Shown here: positions 22,666 to 34,879 of the stretch, one piece after another
Numbering within the stretch: position 1 is the stretch's first letter
Layout of the letters: the number at the start of each line of letters is the position of its first letter
From: Pholiota molesta
Taxonomy: Eukaryota; Basidiomycota; Agaricomycetes; Agaricales; Strophariaceae
Assembly (NCBI GenBank): GCA_014925825.1
Contig: JACGCK010000156.1
Coordinates: 1 to 64,000, forward strand
Reading direction: 5' to 3'
Length of the DNA: 64,000 bases
Translations under genes and position numbers: made by a program
Notes under the pieces: generated by a model
The model's database searches: none
Told to the model about the DNA's origin: nothing
What the model saw: only the letters and a program-made list of their open reading frames with translations

Positions 22666-23968
22666 TCATCGGGATAAGGCGTCAGTGCATATCATGTGTG
22701 AACCTGGCTTGTGAGTAAGAGTGAATGAATATTCAGATAGTTCGAGCGCCCATCGAGCTTGGCGCCTATTGAGTTGTTGAGATTTCATAAAGTACTGGAG
22801 ATTTTGGTGGTCAGAGAGGATGTCGACGGGGGTCGAGGCGCCTAGTATGTATTGGCGCCAGTCGGTTATAGCGCGCATGATCGACAGTAGTTCTCTATTG
22901 TGGACATCGTAGTTGCGTTCGACGTTGTTTAAAGTCTTGGAAAAGAATGCGACAGGTTTCCAGATCGAATCCTGTAATTGGGATAGAACAGCGCCAGTGG
23001 CATATCCAGAGCTGTCGGCTTCGATGCGAAGGGCGCGTCATCGAGAGGAAGAGTGAGGATGGGATCGTGAGCGACGGCCTTCTTGAGGTCGTGGAAAGCT
23101 AAGTCTTCGAAGGAACTCCAGGTCCAAGGTTTGTTACCGGTGAGATAGTGGAGTGGCGTAGCAAGTTTGGCGAAATCTTTAATGAAACGACGATAGAAAT
23201 TGAGGAAACCTAGGAATTGCTGGAGTTCTTTTTTCGATTTGGGCGTTGGCCATTCGGCGATTGCAAGGACTTTGTTGGGGCTCATGCGGAGACGGCCTTC
23301 GGAGACTATGACGCCGAGGTATTCGACTTCGGTTTGTCGAATTCACACTTTTCGGGTTTGAGATACAGGTTGTTATCTTTGAGTATCTGGAGAACTTGAT
23401 GAGTGATCTTGGCATGTAAGCGTTTGTCGTTCGTAAATATGAGAATGTCGTCCATATAAACGATGACGTGAGAATGAGGTCCTTGAATAAATGTTCATCA
23501 TATTTTGAAAAGTGGCAGGGGAGTTCGTCAGACCAAAAAACATAACAAGGGGTTCGAAGAGGCCTCTGTTGGTAACGAAGGCAGCCTTGTACTGTCGCCT
23601 CGTTTGATCGTATGTTGTTGAAGCCCCAGCGAACGTCGAGCTTGGTGAAATACTTGGCCCTTTAAGCTTGTCCATGAGTTCTGATACAGAGGTAAGGGGT
23701 ATTGATTTCGAATCGTCATCTCATTGAGTTTGCGTAGTCTGAACGGGCTAGCGAACCATCCTTTTTCTTGACAAGAAGAAAGGTGAAGCGATAGGTGATT
23801 TTGAAGGTCGTATTGGCTGTGCGTAGTTGCTCTTGATGAAAGTTCAATTCCTTCTGCTCGCTTCTGAAAGAGGATATATCTTGCTGGTGACGGTTTAGCA
23901 TCCGGCTTGAGTTCGATGGCGTGGTCCCAGGGTCCTCGGGTGGTAGGCGTCGAAGTCTTTGTGTTCAA
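22666..23968 (-). pseudogene. gypsy-1 reverse transcriptase-RNase H remnant
   Basis: Pieces in several frames: RT N-terminus (AIELKPDAKPSPAR; near 23900), fingers/palm (RRQYKAAFVTNRGLFEP; FFGLTNSPATFQN; near 23560), thumb (FLGFLNFYRRFIKDFAKLA; near 23200) and RNase H (VDILSDHQNLQYF; near 22800). At least three frameshifts separate them. At 22666-22668 a TGA follows ALSR where the family motif is SRRPDY, again a probable CGA change. Confidence 0.88.
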
Positions 23969-24078
23969 GACGGAGGGAAATTCTTTATGTACTTGTCAGT
24001 ATCGTTGGCTTGTTGGCGTGTAGTTCGTTTGTTCGGGTAATCTCGTCGTCAATTTTAATTGCTCGAATAATTTGTTTT

Positions 24079-24760
24079 CTAAGGGTAGATATCGAGCAAA
24101 GCATTGTTTCGCCCTCGTGGAGTTCGGCTGAGATGGCGGTTTCCAAGTTTCTGGTGGTTCTTGGAAATCGTCGTTAAAGTAGAAGTGGTCGCCGTTATCA
24201 AGGAGTCGAATATGGTATGATCAGGACCATGGAGTGTGGTAGGTATCGGAGAAGGTGAATTTAATTGGGTGCGATATTGCAAGAAACAGGGCAACAGAGA
24301 ACAGAGGTCTCCAGTTTGCCAGTCAACGAGTGGGTTATGGAATTTTAGCCAGGAAAAGCCAAGGATCATATCGGAGTTGCTGATGTTAGTAATGGAGAAT
24401 TGTCTTCGTTCGAAGTGATCTTTGATTTGGATGTTAAGTTCTATGGTAGCCTTGATTGCACCAGATTGATTGATAGAGCCGTCGGCATTGTAGACGGAAT
24501 GGGATGGGGTAATGGATCGATTTTCCAGCCGTTTTTTCGAACATAGTTTTTGTGCACATATTGATTCATAGCTCCACAATCGAGTAGATTTTCCAGAGTC
24601 CAGACAATGGAATCGTCCCTGTTAGGGAGTGTAATCTTCTTGGGACGAGTACGGAATTAGAATCAAGTTTAGATATGACTGTTTGGGTTTTTTGAGTTGG
24701 AGTAGAATGTTCAAGCGAGGTCTTCGTCGAGAAAACATAGCGCTTGGATGAGGTGATCAT
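24079..24760 (-). pseudogene. gypsy-1 protease region
   Basis: Retropepsin-like region with LLDCGAMNQ at the active site (Asp-Cys-Gly-Ala in place of the usual D-S/T-G-A) and MILGFSWLKFHNPLVDW downstream, the hydrophobic G motif typical of gypsy proteases. The frame is broken near the active site and before RT. Confidence 0.75.
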
Positions 24761-25198
24761 TTATCTCTTTCCAGAGGTTTAGGCATCCAGTTCTTAGTAT
24801 GTCGGTCACGGCTAGCTGTTTGTATAGAATTGCCTTAAACGGCGTAGCTTCGGGTAGGTCCTGTTTCCTTATAAGGCAAGTCTTGATGTGGAAGTTTATA
24901 GGTGACGATCAACGTCGTCAATGTGGTGAAGGACACAGTCATTCTGGCAGGGTTCAGTGTTCTAATAAAAATCTCATCAGTTAAGACTTCAATGGGGAGT
25001 TTGATGACATAGTTTGTGGGCAGAATAGTTGGATTAGTTGGTGTATCTATTCTGCTAGTATGAGTAGACAAGACATGGTCTTTATTCGTCTAGGTCCCAA
25101 AATCCTCAGCTTATCCTCCTGGTTGTAGTTCCTCAATGATATGAGTCTCTTGTACGCACGGATGACGTGTTCCTTTTCATGGTCCCCAAGGCCGGCAA

Positions 25199-26410
25199 TC
25201 ATTGGCGTATGTTTTGACTTGGGTCGCGGCTCTCTTCGAAGGGCATTGGTTTGTGATTAGGCCGAGAGTCTGGGTGAGGGCATTGATATCCATAATGTCC
25301 CATGGTGTTGCAATTATAGCAGCGAATGTTGGCGAGCGACGTGGATGTGGAGACGGTGTCGATCTGCATAGGGGCGCCGATGCCAGGCTGGACTCCAGAT
25401 GTCGTAGTAATGTTCGGAGATAATTCTGGTGTGGGAGCATTGGAAGCGGCACTGGACATAGCAGGAGAAGTCGAGCGAGATCTGGGGAGCGAATTTGGCA
25501 CTGCTAAAGGAACGGTGGAAGGAAACGCTTGTCGCCTAGCGTTATTCTGACGAAATTGGCGGTCGAGGTGAATGATCATAGTCTTCCATTCATCGTAGGT
25601 CTCAGGAGGAGAAGGAGACGTAGCGATGCACATAATGAGCCCATCTCGAACAGCCTGCTTGACGTAGTGAATAGCGGCAACTTCATTAAATCCAGATTCG
25701 AGGTAGTACTCGTCGAATTGAATGAAGAATTCTTCGGCCGTTAGAGCGCCTTGTCTGAGGGCAAGAAGCTTTTGCTGAGCTTGATTTCTGCGGTCGGTGT
25801 TCTCGAACGTGTTCTTAAGATGTTCACGGAAGTCTTCCCATGTGGTGATGATATAACTGCCGACATTGATGCTGTGGACCATGCGTTGAGCCCATTGAGC
25901 GGCGAACTTCTTGGTCATGTAGGATAGGACGTAATAGATTTTGGTAGTGTGGGTCGCATAGGTATAGGGATCGGCCATAAACACGATATCAATTGAAGTG
26001 ATAAAAGTTTCGAAATTGCGAGGATCACCGTCGAAGTGTTGAGGATTAGCTACGGATACTTTCTTGCCAGAAAGAGTGGGAGGCGGTCCAGTCCGATCAG
26101 TGGAGGGAGCGGCGTTGGGTCCCACTGTGAGCTGTCCAAGTATCTGCGTCATATTCTGGAGGATGTTCTGAGTGGCTTGATGGGTATTGGCCATCTTGAG
26201 AATAGCGCGTTCGAGCGGAGGGAGTCCAGCGACGTTGACCTCAGGAGAAGGAGGTGGAAAAGGGAGAGCGCCTGCATAGGCGGGGTCTACAGTAGCCGCT
26301 TGAGCTTGAGCTTGTAAGGCAATATTATTGGCCTGGGCTTGGGCGAGTAGAGCATTGTCGGGCGGAACAGTCAAGTTGGGCATAGGAACGTTATGAAGAT
26401 TATCGGCCAT
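25199..26410 (-). CDS. gypsy-1 Gag
   Basis: 403-residue open frame starting MADNLHNVPMPNLT. It has the retrotransposon gag capsid core (FDGDPRNFETFITSID ... EFREHLKNTF-like, RQGALTAEEFFIQFDEYY) and one C-terminal zinc knuckle CYNCNTMGHYGYQC (CX2CX4HX4C), which binds the element RNA. It is the only gypsy-1 protein with an intact frame. It would form the virus-like particle in the cytoplasm. Whether pol followed by frameshift or stop suppression cannot be judged, because the gag-pol junction is degraded. Confidence 0.9.
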   Translation of the reverse strand: MADNLHNVPMPNLTVPPDNALLAQAQANNIALQAQAQAATVDPAYAGALPFPPPSPEVNVAGLPPLERAILKMANTHQATQNILQNMTQILGQLTVGPNAAPSTDRTGPPPTLSGKKVSVANPQHFDGDPRNFETFITSIDIVFMADPYTYATHTTKIYYVLSYMTKKFAAQWAQRMVHSINVGSYIITTWEDFREHLKNTFENTDRRNQAQQKLLALRQGALTAEEFFIQFDEYYLESGFNEVAAIHYVKQAVRDGLIMCIATSPSPPETYDEWKTMIIHLDRQFRQNNARRQAFPSTVPLAVPNSLPRSRSTSPAMSSAASNAPTPELSPNITTTSGVQPGIGAPMQIDTVSTSTSLANIRCYNCNTMGHYGYQCPHPDSRPNHKPMPFEESRDPSQNIRQ

Positions 26411-26737
26411 AATAGGGGAACTGAACTGAGCGAGATTGCTAGGAGGTAGGATAGGGGGTCGGCTGACGAGACACTGAAAGGCGAGTAGGCTGAGGAAGGT
26501 TTTTAGGAAGGCAGCTGACTAGATACTCAAAGGCGGTTGAGCGGTTCGGCTAGTGGGTTAATGTATAGTCTGTAATATAGAACGGCGACGGCAACACAAA
26601 GACGTTGAGTAGGGGAGAAGCTGTGGCGGATCGGCTGTACTAGGCGATGTTGGTATTTTCGGTGTTTATTCCTGTAGGCGGCTCGCTGTTTAGGAGTAGA
26701 GGCTGCAATTGGTTGGGCGAGTTGATAAGGCTCGATA

Positions 26738-26754
26738 GAATAGTCGCAGTCTAA
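26738..26754 (-). other. Self-priming type primer binding site of gypsy-1
   Basis: Next to the 5' LTR lies TAGTCGCAGTCT (26741-26752), the exact inverse of AGACTGCGACTA within the LTR (26838-26849). In element orientation the PBS can therefore pair with 12 nt near the likely 5' end of its own transcript, as in Tf1/sushi elements, instead of with a tRNA. I recognise no tRNA 3' end complement (TGG start) here. Confidence 0.6.
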
Positions 26755-27014
26755 TGTTAGAATCGCACTAAGGGATCAATAGAGCGAGGAGCTCAAGGTA
26801 TTCGGAGTAGACGCAGGAGAAGATGGTAGTATTAACCAGACTGCGACTAAGGATACAAATAACGTAGAGTAGGTTTATATAGTATTCTAAATGGTACTGA
26901 GCGATCGAGGATGCGTGAATGCGTGACGTGCGAGTGCGCGAGTGCGTGATGCGTGAACTAAGATGCGTGAACTAAGAATAGAAATGATGGGCGCTAACGG
27001 GGGATATCGTAACA
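26755..27014 (-). repeat. 5' LTR of gypsy-1
   Basis: 260 bp, ending GATATCGTAACA. It contains a 14-bp tandem duplication (AACTAAGATGCGTG) absent from the other LTR. The three substitutions against the other LTR are all G to A on this strand, two of them at CpG. Confidence 0.95.
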
Positions 27015-27310
27015 ATTAGGTAGCACTAATGACATCAATATCCTAAGATATGGGAAAAGGCAACCACCACACTGTGTGGTTCCTTCAATCCCGAGACTTT
27101 GCATAGACAAATGGGCCAGGAAAAAATCTGCAGGATATGAAAAACAAGCTGAGATGAGTTTCGCAATTCCCAACATTTATGAGCCCCAACATTAGGAGAT
27201 GGGCTTACCAGGTACTAGTAACAGAACATTGCATAGCCGTTTGCAAAAAGGGTTTATGTAGAGGAGTGTTTTGAATATATGGTGCCCCCCATCTGTAAAC
27301 CTAACCTGCT

Positions 27311-27793
27311 TTATGTTATGTGATTGCAGCATACTTTGGTAAGAGCTTTAGATTTTCCCCCATATGGTGTCAAGAATGTTGATGCTTCAGCAGCTGAGGG
27401 TCGATTAGATGAAGGATTGTCAAAATCATTGACCTCAATATAGCAACACTTTCCCAATGACACCAACATCCGCAAAAGAGGTTGGTCAATGTGAAGGGAG
27501 GATGATGCACATGGTTTCAATCTCTGAGCAGCTTTGAAAATAATTAGGTGTGTGTCTCTTAAGATTAGGGTTTAATAATGTGACTTACTAAACTTTCCTC
27601 CAAAAGAGCGTGCAACTCCAGCCAATTGCTTGGCCCCAGGCTCATAGAAAGAAATGTGCTCACCAATATATCCTAGAAGGTGGGGGGCAACCAATATCCT
27701 GGGATCACCTGCCTCGCAATGAGTGGCCAAAATATTTTCCATCACTGCGCAATTGCTGGGAGTTCTACCTTCTTTAACTGTATAGGTTAGCAT
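27311..27793 (-). CDS. Hypothetical two-exon gene or gene remnant
   Basis: I do not recognise it. On the minus strand 27793-27589 and 27531-27311 form exons joined by a 57-bp intron with GTAAGT donor and CAAAG acceptor, and the frame continues across the junction to TAA. The first exon encodes KEGRTPSNCAVMENILATHC and a Gly-rich stretch, the second CYIEVNDFDNPSSNRPSA. No ATG is evident at the first exon, so upstream exons (27,800-28,100) may be missing or degraded. It lies between gypsy-1 and a hAT-like element and could be a broken host gene. Confidence 0.4.
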
Positions 27794-28465
27794 AGTGCAA
27801 ATAAAACATGGTTTGAGTGCTTACAAAGGGTCAGAAAATGTAAATACTCTGAGAACAGCTTGGTGCTTTCAAGGGTGCATGTAATGTTTACTGTCATCAA
27901 CTCTCAATATTGTTAAGCAATAAGAAAAATGACACTTCACTGACTATTCATTCCACAGCTGTCAAACTCAAGATGACAGAACACAAAAACTTCACTGCTA
28001 GTGCTGCTTTCAATGAGTCAGCAGGAGCATGGCTTGCATGGCGGAATGTCATGAACCAAAGGGCAAAGACACTCCAGAAACAGGCCCCTGGAGCATAGCC
28101 ACTCTTTCAAACCCATGGCCTTGAGCAACTGTCTATCAGATTTGATGATCCTAATATAAAAGTCAGTGAATATACAGTTTGTACTGTGGATAAACACATA
28201 TGTACCAAGAGATCTCTACAATGCCTTTGATGAGGCATGAATAAATCACAAGGTTTGGACTGAGGTGCTGAACATTGCATGCAGCAACCAAAAGCGGATG
28301 ACTTTTCAGGTCGTTCATATCAAACAAGGGAGGGGAGGGAATTTGAGACAAGTAGGCGAAGAAGCAGGCATATGGGGATGGAAGGGCAAGCAAAGGATGA
28401 TGGTGTTTGGAGGGAGGATGGCGGCTGAAGTGCAGCTGAAGTGAGCACAACCGAACTGCACGTGG
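27794..28465. other. Unassigned region
   Basis: No convincing gene. Short open frames exist on both strands with no family motifs. It forms the left flank of the hAT-like element and may include upstream exons of the 27311-27793 gene. Confidence 0.4.
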
Positions 28466-28489
28466 ATTCTGGCTAAGGCTGGATGTGAG

Positions 28490-28645
28490 TGCGAGTCTTT
28501 CATGAGTACTTGCAAGTAAACTCGTGAGAATACTCATGAGTAATATACTCACGAGTGCGAGTTACTTGTGCCTGCGAGTATCTGTAAGTGCAAGTATTGG
28601 ATTGGGAGAACACAAGTACTCGCCACAAGTACTTGTGTCCCTATA
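28490..28645. repeat. Subterminal CAAGTACTTG/CTCGTGAGT repeats, left
   Basis: Clustered variants of GAGTACTTGCAAGTA, ACTCACGAGTGCGAG and CACAAGTACTTGTG in both orientations, inverted relative to 36680-36820. Such arrays are usual transposase binding sites in hAT elements. Confidence 0.7.
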
Positions 28646-28851
28646 AATATCTAATAAAATATTTTTAGCATTGTAGGGCACTAAAAACCCTTTTGAACAA
28701 TAGCAAAATCATATCTTTAGCATGGAAAATGGTGGAGATTTTTATAGTTTAGGATCAGCTCATTGTGTTGAGTGCTTAAAAACGCTTTTGCCCATATTTC
28801 AACCATTATGCATTTGTACCTTTCGCAAACTTGCACATAATTAGATGAACA

Positions 28852-28972
28852 AATAAAATTATCTCTATTTTACTTAACACTCCGGGCCTAGTCTAAGTTG
28901 ACGAAGTCACTTCTAGCTTCACAGCTACCCTCTTTTTTATTTCCCTGATCCACAACAAAGGATCTTTCTTCA
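28852..28972 (+). repeat. 5' LTR fragment of gypsy-2
   Basis: 121 bp ending GATCTTTCTTCA. It matches 36533-36653 at all but one position (CCACAA against CCGCAA). Similarity stops abruptly at 28852, so the U3 part of this LTR is missing. Confidence 0.85.
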
Positions 28973-28974
28973 AC

Positions 28975-28992
28975 TGGAGCCCACCGCGAGGG
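28975..28992 (+). other. Primer binding site of gypsy-2
   Basis: TGGAGCCCACCGCGAGG lies 2 nt after the LTR end. The TGG start fits pairing with a tRNA 3' CCA end; I cannot name the tRNA. Confidence 0.6.
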
Positions 28993-29035
28993 GGGAAAAG
29001 CACTCATTCAGTTCTCGTAACCTCAATTTTGTTCA

Positions 29036-32000
29036 ATGCTGCACGAACCAACCAGTGATCCAAGTATTTCCGAACCTTTCTACACACCAAACGAACACTC
29101 AATAGTCACGGATTCGCCCCATAACAACGCTTCACCTTCAGACCTAACGGATTCCTCGGCAGAAGATTTGCCGATGCCGCCTCGATTAGTACCAGTCAAT
29201 TGGTTGAAACCATCAAGAGCAATTAATTTCGCAGAATTAGCAACCAAGAGACCACACTTACCAGCCCTCATAACCAAAATAGATCCGTTACCACCAGCAC
29301 CAGCACCAAAAATGTCAATGCCAGCGAGGAACCATTCCTCAGCCCCAAAATTTGATGGGCAGGCGGCTTTGTTGACACGTTACCTAAACGGAGTACATAG
29401 ACTTGGAGAAGCATGCTCCCTGTCGGAGAAACAAATAATCGAATAGACTCTTATGTATGCCGATCCCAACAATAGCGAGCTATGGGAACAACAAACTGAA
29501 GGACAAAAAGACACTTGGAATGCCTTCAAAAGTGCTGTTATAGAATTATATCTGGGAGCGGATGGTGACTGGAAGTACTCTGTTAACAACCTTCAAGTTT
29601 TAGTTGAAGACAACACTGTGGTACCTGTCAAGAACCAAAATCACTTTGGAGAATATTACCGATCCTTTTTAAGAATCTCTATGTTTCTTAAAAAGAAAGA
29701 TTGCCTGTCAGAACGAGAAATAGCGACACTGTTCATGCAGGGACTTCATGTTGACTTCAGACGGCATGTTTGAGAACAACTGAGGATTAAAAATCCAGAT
29801 CATCACCCAGATGATCCGTGGTCACTTATGGAAATCTATGCGGCAGCAGTAATGATTGTTCCTCGCCAAATATCGACAATGGATATGAAGGCTCAGGACA
29901 CCACTGTTAAAAAGGAAGTCTTCAACGTGTCAAACCTAGGGTCAGGGTCACACGACAGTCAATGGGCAGAGACTATAGTCTCGACAATTATAAAGAAATT
30001 AAATCTCTCGCCAGACAATGGAGGTTATCGAGCTAGGCAATTGCGTGAGATGCTATGCGCATTTTGTTCTGACTGAGAACATTTTATCCGGGACTGTTTA
30101 AAATTGGTCAACTATATCTCGAAAGGATGGTGTAAACGGGATCAAGATAATCAAATTGTCATGGCAGACGGAACTAAAGTGACTCTGCGGCTCGCACCAG
30201 GATGTGATATTAAGGAAAGAATAGATAACTGGCACAAGATGAATCCAACTGTGGGAACGGTTTCCAAGAATGTTGTAGAGGTTCATACGATCAAAACATC
30301 GAGGATTGAAGAAGTTGACAAAAAAATATATCGATACGGGTGTGACGTACGCCACACAACGCGAAATGGAGGATATAGAAATGTACGAGGCTCTAGCAGC
30401 TACAGCAATGAAGAAAGCCGAGGAGGTACGGAAGAAATCTGGGGCTCAAGGCAATGGAAAGTTGACGGGACCCACGACTTGAAGCATGTCGAGCAAGGAA
30501 GCGGAAATCGGGGCAGCTAAGCAAGAAGCGGCAAAACAAGTGCCCACAACTAGAACGCACACATCAAATGAAATACAAGGCACCGCACCAGGTCAAAATG
30601 GTTCTCAATACAAATACATTTTGGCAATCGAGGATCCAAAGATTATTGAAGCAGTCGCCCGAAGAGGACTGAATAGTTCAATGATGCTCACGATGCATGA
30701 GCTGTTGGCTATATCACCAGAGATCCGGAAGTACACCAGGGACCTGATATCAACTAAGCGTGTAGGACCCGGGTCGAATAGTAACACAATGAACATCAAC
30801 CATGTCACGGAAGTGCGGAGCTCACAGTTTCCAAAGCATTTACACTCAGATGGATGTTCCTTACCACATACACCTGAAAACCTTGTCATAGCAAAACACA
30901 TGGAACAGCTTCGAGCGATAGTGGAAGCTTTAATAGACAATGGATCAATGATTCTGGCACTACGACAAGACAAGTGGGAACAGTTAGGCATACCAGTCAG
31001 GGCTGATCATCTTATGCAAATGCAATCCGCCAACTTAATGAGCAACGATACTATGGGTTATTGCACAATCTGCTGATTATGATTGGAGGATACAAATTCT
31101 ATGTTCAAGTTCAAGTTGTGGACAATGCACCCTATGAATTATTACTTGGACTCCCATTCTATTCATTGACCGAAGCGACAGTGAAACATTCATTCAACGG
31201 ATCATCAAGGCTCATGCTAACGGATCCCAATACCAGAGCGATCATTTTGATTCCAACAAAGGAGCAAAGAGAAGCTGACTGGAGAGGACGACATATTAAC
31301 ATGGTGGACGTAGGCATTGTATGTGCAACTGAAGAAGTCATCGACGACGAAATTCAAGAAGACAAAATTCCAGACTTGGTGGATATTCCTGATAGCGACT
31401 CAGAATTTTCTGTCAATGAGGATGAGCTCACATGGGATGCGAGTGACGAAGTCTCGAACCACGACGAAGCTGAACTAAATCCAGCACTAGTGCAATTTAT
31501 GCATGGACCAATCGAGAATATTCAGCATGTCTTCAACATCGAGATAATCGATGGAGAGAAGGCAGGGGAACAAACAATACAGGTATCTGAAATTCTGGCA
31601 GACCAATATGTTTATAAGAAGGTGGCAAACTGTGTTAAGCCAGTAGCTACCACGCTGCCAGAAGACTTCCGTATTGTTCGAAAATTTCCATCGGACCCAC
31701 TTGCAGATCTTATGGAGTTACCAGCACACCCACCAGAGTTTACGCCGGGGCGCCGGTACACAGTTGAACAAAAAGAAGCCATGAAAGTGAATGAAGATGG
31801 TTTCCTCTGGCCAGAAGAAGAAAAACTAGTCCACTATGTGATCAGAGTCCAGGAAGAGGGCTTTGCATGGGACGAGACAGAGAAAGGGAAATTCTCTGCA
31901 GATTATTTTGAACCGGTTGTGATCCCAACCGTCAAACATGTGCCATGGGTATTGCGGAACATACCAATACCACAGGGAGTCTTTGATCAGGTTGTCGATG

Positions 32001-34879
32001 TAATCAAGGCAAAGATAGCGTCGGGCGTGTATGAACCCTCAAATTCATCATACCGTTCGTGATGGTTTGCTGTGACTAAGAAGGACGGAAAGTCGATTCA
32101 CATTGTTCACGATTTGCAACCACTCAACCAGGTCACAATCAAGGACAGTGGGCTTCCACCGCATGTTGAGCCATATGTTGAATCCTTTGGAGGACGAGGC
32201 TGTTATGGGATGTTCGATTTATTTGTCGGTTTTGATCAACGCGAGCTTGTGGTACAATCAAGAGACTTAACGACCTTTCAGACACCTCTTGGAATGTTCT
32301 GGTTGACGTCTATTCCAATGGGGTATACAAATTCCATGCAAATACAGCATGGAGATACGACATTCCTACTGCAAGATGAGATACCGCATGTGACTATCCC
32401 ATTCGTTGACGATATTCCAGTCAAAGGACCGGCTACTCGTTATGAATTACCAGATGGCGGGTACAAGACAATCCCAGGAAATGCAGGAATACGGCGTTTT
32501 GTGTGGGAGCATCTTAATAACGTAAACCATGTTATCCAGTGAATTAAGCATGCGGGAGGGACATTCTCTGGCTTAAAGTCCACCCTATGCACGGAAACAG
32601 CTGTTATCGTGGGACACCACTGCACATACAAAGGACGGGTTCCTCTCGAGTTGCATGTGCAAAAGATTGTTGACTGGCCAGTATGCGAAAACATAACCGA
32701 TGTTTGTGGCTTCTTGGGAATGTTGGGGACAATTTGAATGTTCATCAAGGATTATGCTAAGCACGCCAAACCCCTGGTTGACTTGACACGGAAAAATGTG
32801 GCTTTTGAGTTTGGGGATGAGCAGCTCTTAGCAATGGAGAAATTAAAGATGTTGGCAGTAAATTGTCCGGTGATACATGCTATCGACTACGACTCCGATA
32901 ACGAGGTTATCCTGGCTGTTGACTCTTCGTGGATGGCAGTGGGATACATGCTCTCACAAATGGGAGACGATGGTCGCAGATATCCGTCTAGGTTCGGATC
33001 CATTATGTGGAATGAGCGGGAGCAGCGCTACTCTCAGGCAAAAATTGAATTGTACGGCCTATTTCGGGCTTTCAAGAATGTATGGCTTTATATTCTAGGG
33101 GTTCGAAACCTTGTGGTCAAGGTGGATGCCCAGTATATTAAGGGGATGATTAATAACCCTGATATGGTCCCAAATGCAGCAGCTAACCACTGGTTGGCTG
33201 GAATCTTGCTATTGAACTTCACGCTTTGGCATGTCCCCGGGAAAGACCACATGGTGGCGGATGGACTCTCGCGTCGGTGCCCTTCAGAAGACAATCACTT
33301 GGATGATGACGACATAGACTCATGGATTGATGATGCCAACTGCTTCACAATCAAAGTACTTAATTGACAAGTCACCAATCAATTGATTGGAGAACCTCGC
33401 TCAGGAACCATGGTGCCAATAATAGATATCGAAGACTGTGCTATATTTACTCAGGCTGGATCGGAGGATCGACAGGTGCTCGCCAGCAAGATGGATGGGC
33501 TCGAGCTCCCTCAGCATGAGAAAGGGGACGTACAGGACAAGCTGATGGAGAAAATTCATGATTTCTTGGACAATCTCATATGGCCGAGCGACATGGATGA
33601 TCAGGTGTTCACACACTTTGTCTGGCAGGTGTCTGATTTCTTTGTGAAAGATGGACAGTTGTGGAAAAAGAGCCCCTCTGGGCGGCATCAGCTGTACATA
33701 GAGCGACCCAAGCAGTTGGCACTCATTGCACAGGCCCACGACAACCTGGGACACAAAGGCGTTTACTCGGTTAGAATGAATATTCTCCAGTGTTTCTGGT
33801 GGCTGTTTCTGGAACAGGATGTCAAGTGGTACATCCGGACGTGCCATGAATGTCAAGTTCGACAGCTACGTGTGCTTCGCATACCGCCCACAGTGCCTGC
33901 TCCATGCGGTTTGTTTTGCAAGGTGTACATCGACACAATGCTTATGCTGAAGGTTTCTGGCTACCGTTACATTGTTCATGCTCAATGTTTTCTGACGGCA
34001 TACCCTGAGTGGACAATGCTGCGAAAAGAGAATGCAACAACAATTGGGAAGTTTATTTTTAATGACATTCTCTGCCGCTGGGGTGTGGTAGAGGAGATCG
34101 TTACCGATAACACCCCCCAGTACATTCAGGCGGTGGAGTACCTTGTGGAGAAGTATCACATCCATTATATTCGCATCTCGCCCTATAATTCTTGAGTGCA
34201 GGGTCCTATTGAATGTCACCACTTTGATGTCCAGGAGTCCATCATTAAAGCTGCCGATGGGGATGAGTCCCGCTGGCCTAATGTGGTTGCCTCAGTATTC
34301 TGGGCAGAGCGTGTTTCGATTCATAAATACACAGAATATTCCCCATTCTATCTTGCTCATGGTGTCGAACCCCTCTTGCCATTCAATCTTGCTAAAGCAA
34401 CGTACCTGGCTCCCTCTCCGAATAATAAAATTTCCACTATGGAACTCATTGCACAACGAGCTATAATGTTACAAAAACGCCTGCTTGAGCTGGAAATTGT
34501 CAGAGCGCGAGTTCAAGCGGCACGCTGGGCTGCTGTAGCTGCCAAGGAGAAAGAATTTCTGAATCAGAAACTAACTATAGACTTCAAGCCTGGTTCCTTG
34601 GTTCTCGTGTGAAATTCTGTTGTCGACAAAGACTTGGGAAGCAAAACGAAGCCTCGTTATCTCGGACCAATGGTTGTCGTGCACAAAACGAAAGGCGGTT
34701 TTTATATCCTTGCTGACCTCGATGGGTCACTCTCAAAGCTACGCTACGCAGCATTTAGGATTTTTCCTTATTATCTGCAAGACTTGCACGCCATCCCTGT
34801 TACAAAGTTAGTGGATCTGCCTGACGAAGAACTAGATGCATTAGCGAATGAAGGCGACACCGATGACAATGATGAGTGA
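29036..34879 (+). pseudogene. gypsy-2 gag-pol with multiple TGA stops
   Basis: Ty3/gypsy polyprotein. Gag starts MLHEPTSDPSISEP and has a knuckle CAFCSD-stop-EHFIRDC near 30060. A retropepsin-type region is near 30930 (ALIDNGSMILALR). RT shows KKDGKSIHIVHDLQPLNQ, IPMGYTNSMQ and FVDD (near 32403). RNase H shows AVDSSWMAVGY and SQAKIELYGLF. Integrase shows HHCC (HDNLGH ... CHECQ) and D, D, E (VYIDTM, VTDNTPQY, QGPIE). From 31061 to the end the frame never shifts; it is broken only by TGA at 32060, 32540, 32735, 33365, 34193 and 34610, mostly where Arg is expected. Gag has TGA at 29771 and 30074, TAG at 29444 and a frameshift near 30340; another TGA is at 30480. Clearly dead. Confidence 0.93.

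Larger units (their letters stand above)
20870..27014 (-). mobile_element. gypsy-1, chromodomain Ty3/gypsy element
   Basis: Complete LTR retrotransposon of about 6.1 kb with LTRs at both ends and a perfect 5-bp target duplication ATTAG (20865-20869 and 27015-27019). Order in its own direction: LTR, PBS, gag, protease, RT, RNase H, integrase with C-terminal chromodomain, LTR. This order (RT before integrase) and the chromodomain place it with chromoviruses. Pol is degraded by frameshifts and two TGA stops. Confidence 0.95.

Noticed and set aside
32060..34612. TGA read as an amino acid (recoding) in gypsy-2
   Set aside because: TGA falls mainly at conserved Arg positions while Trp is encoded by TGG nearby, and TGA ends other genes here; CpG decay is simpler.
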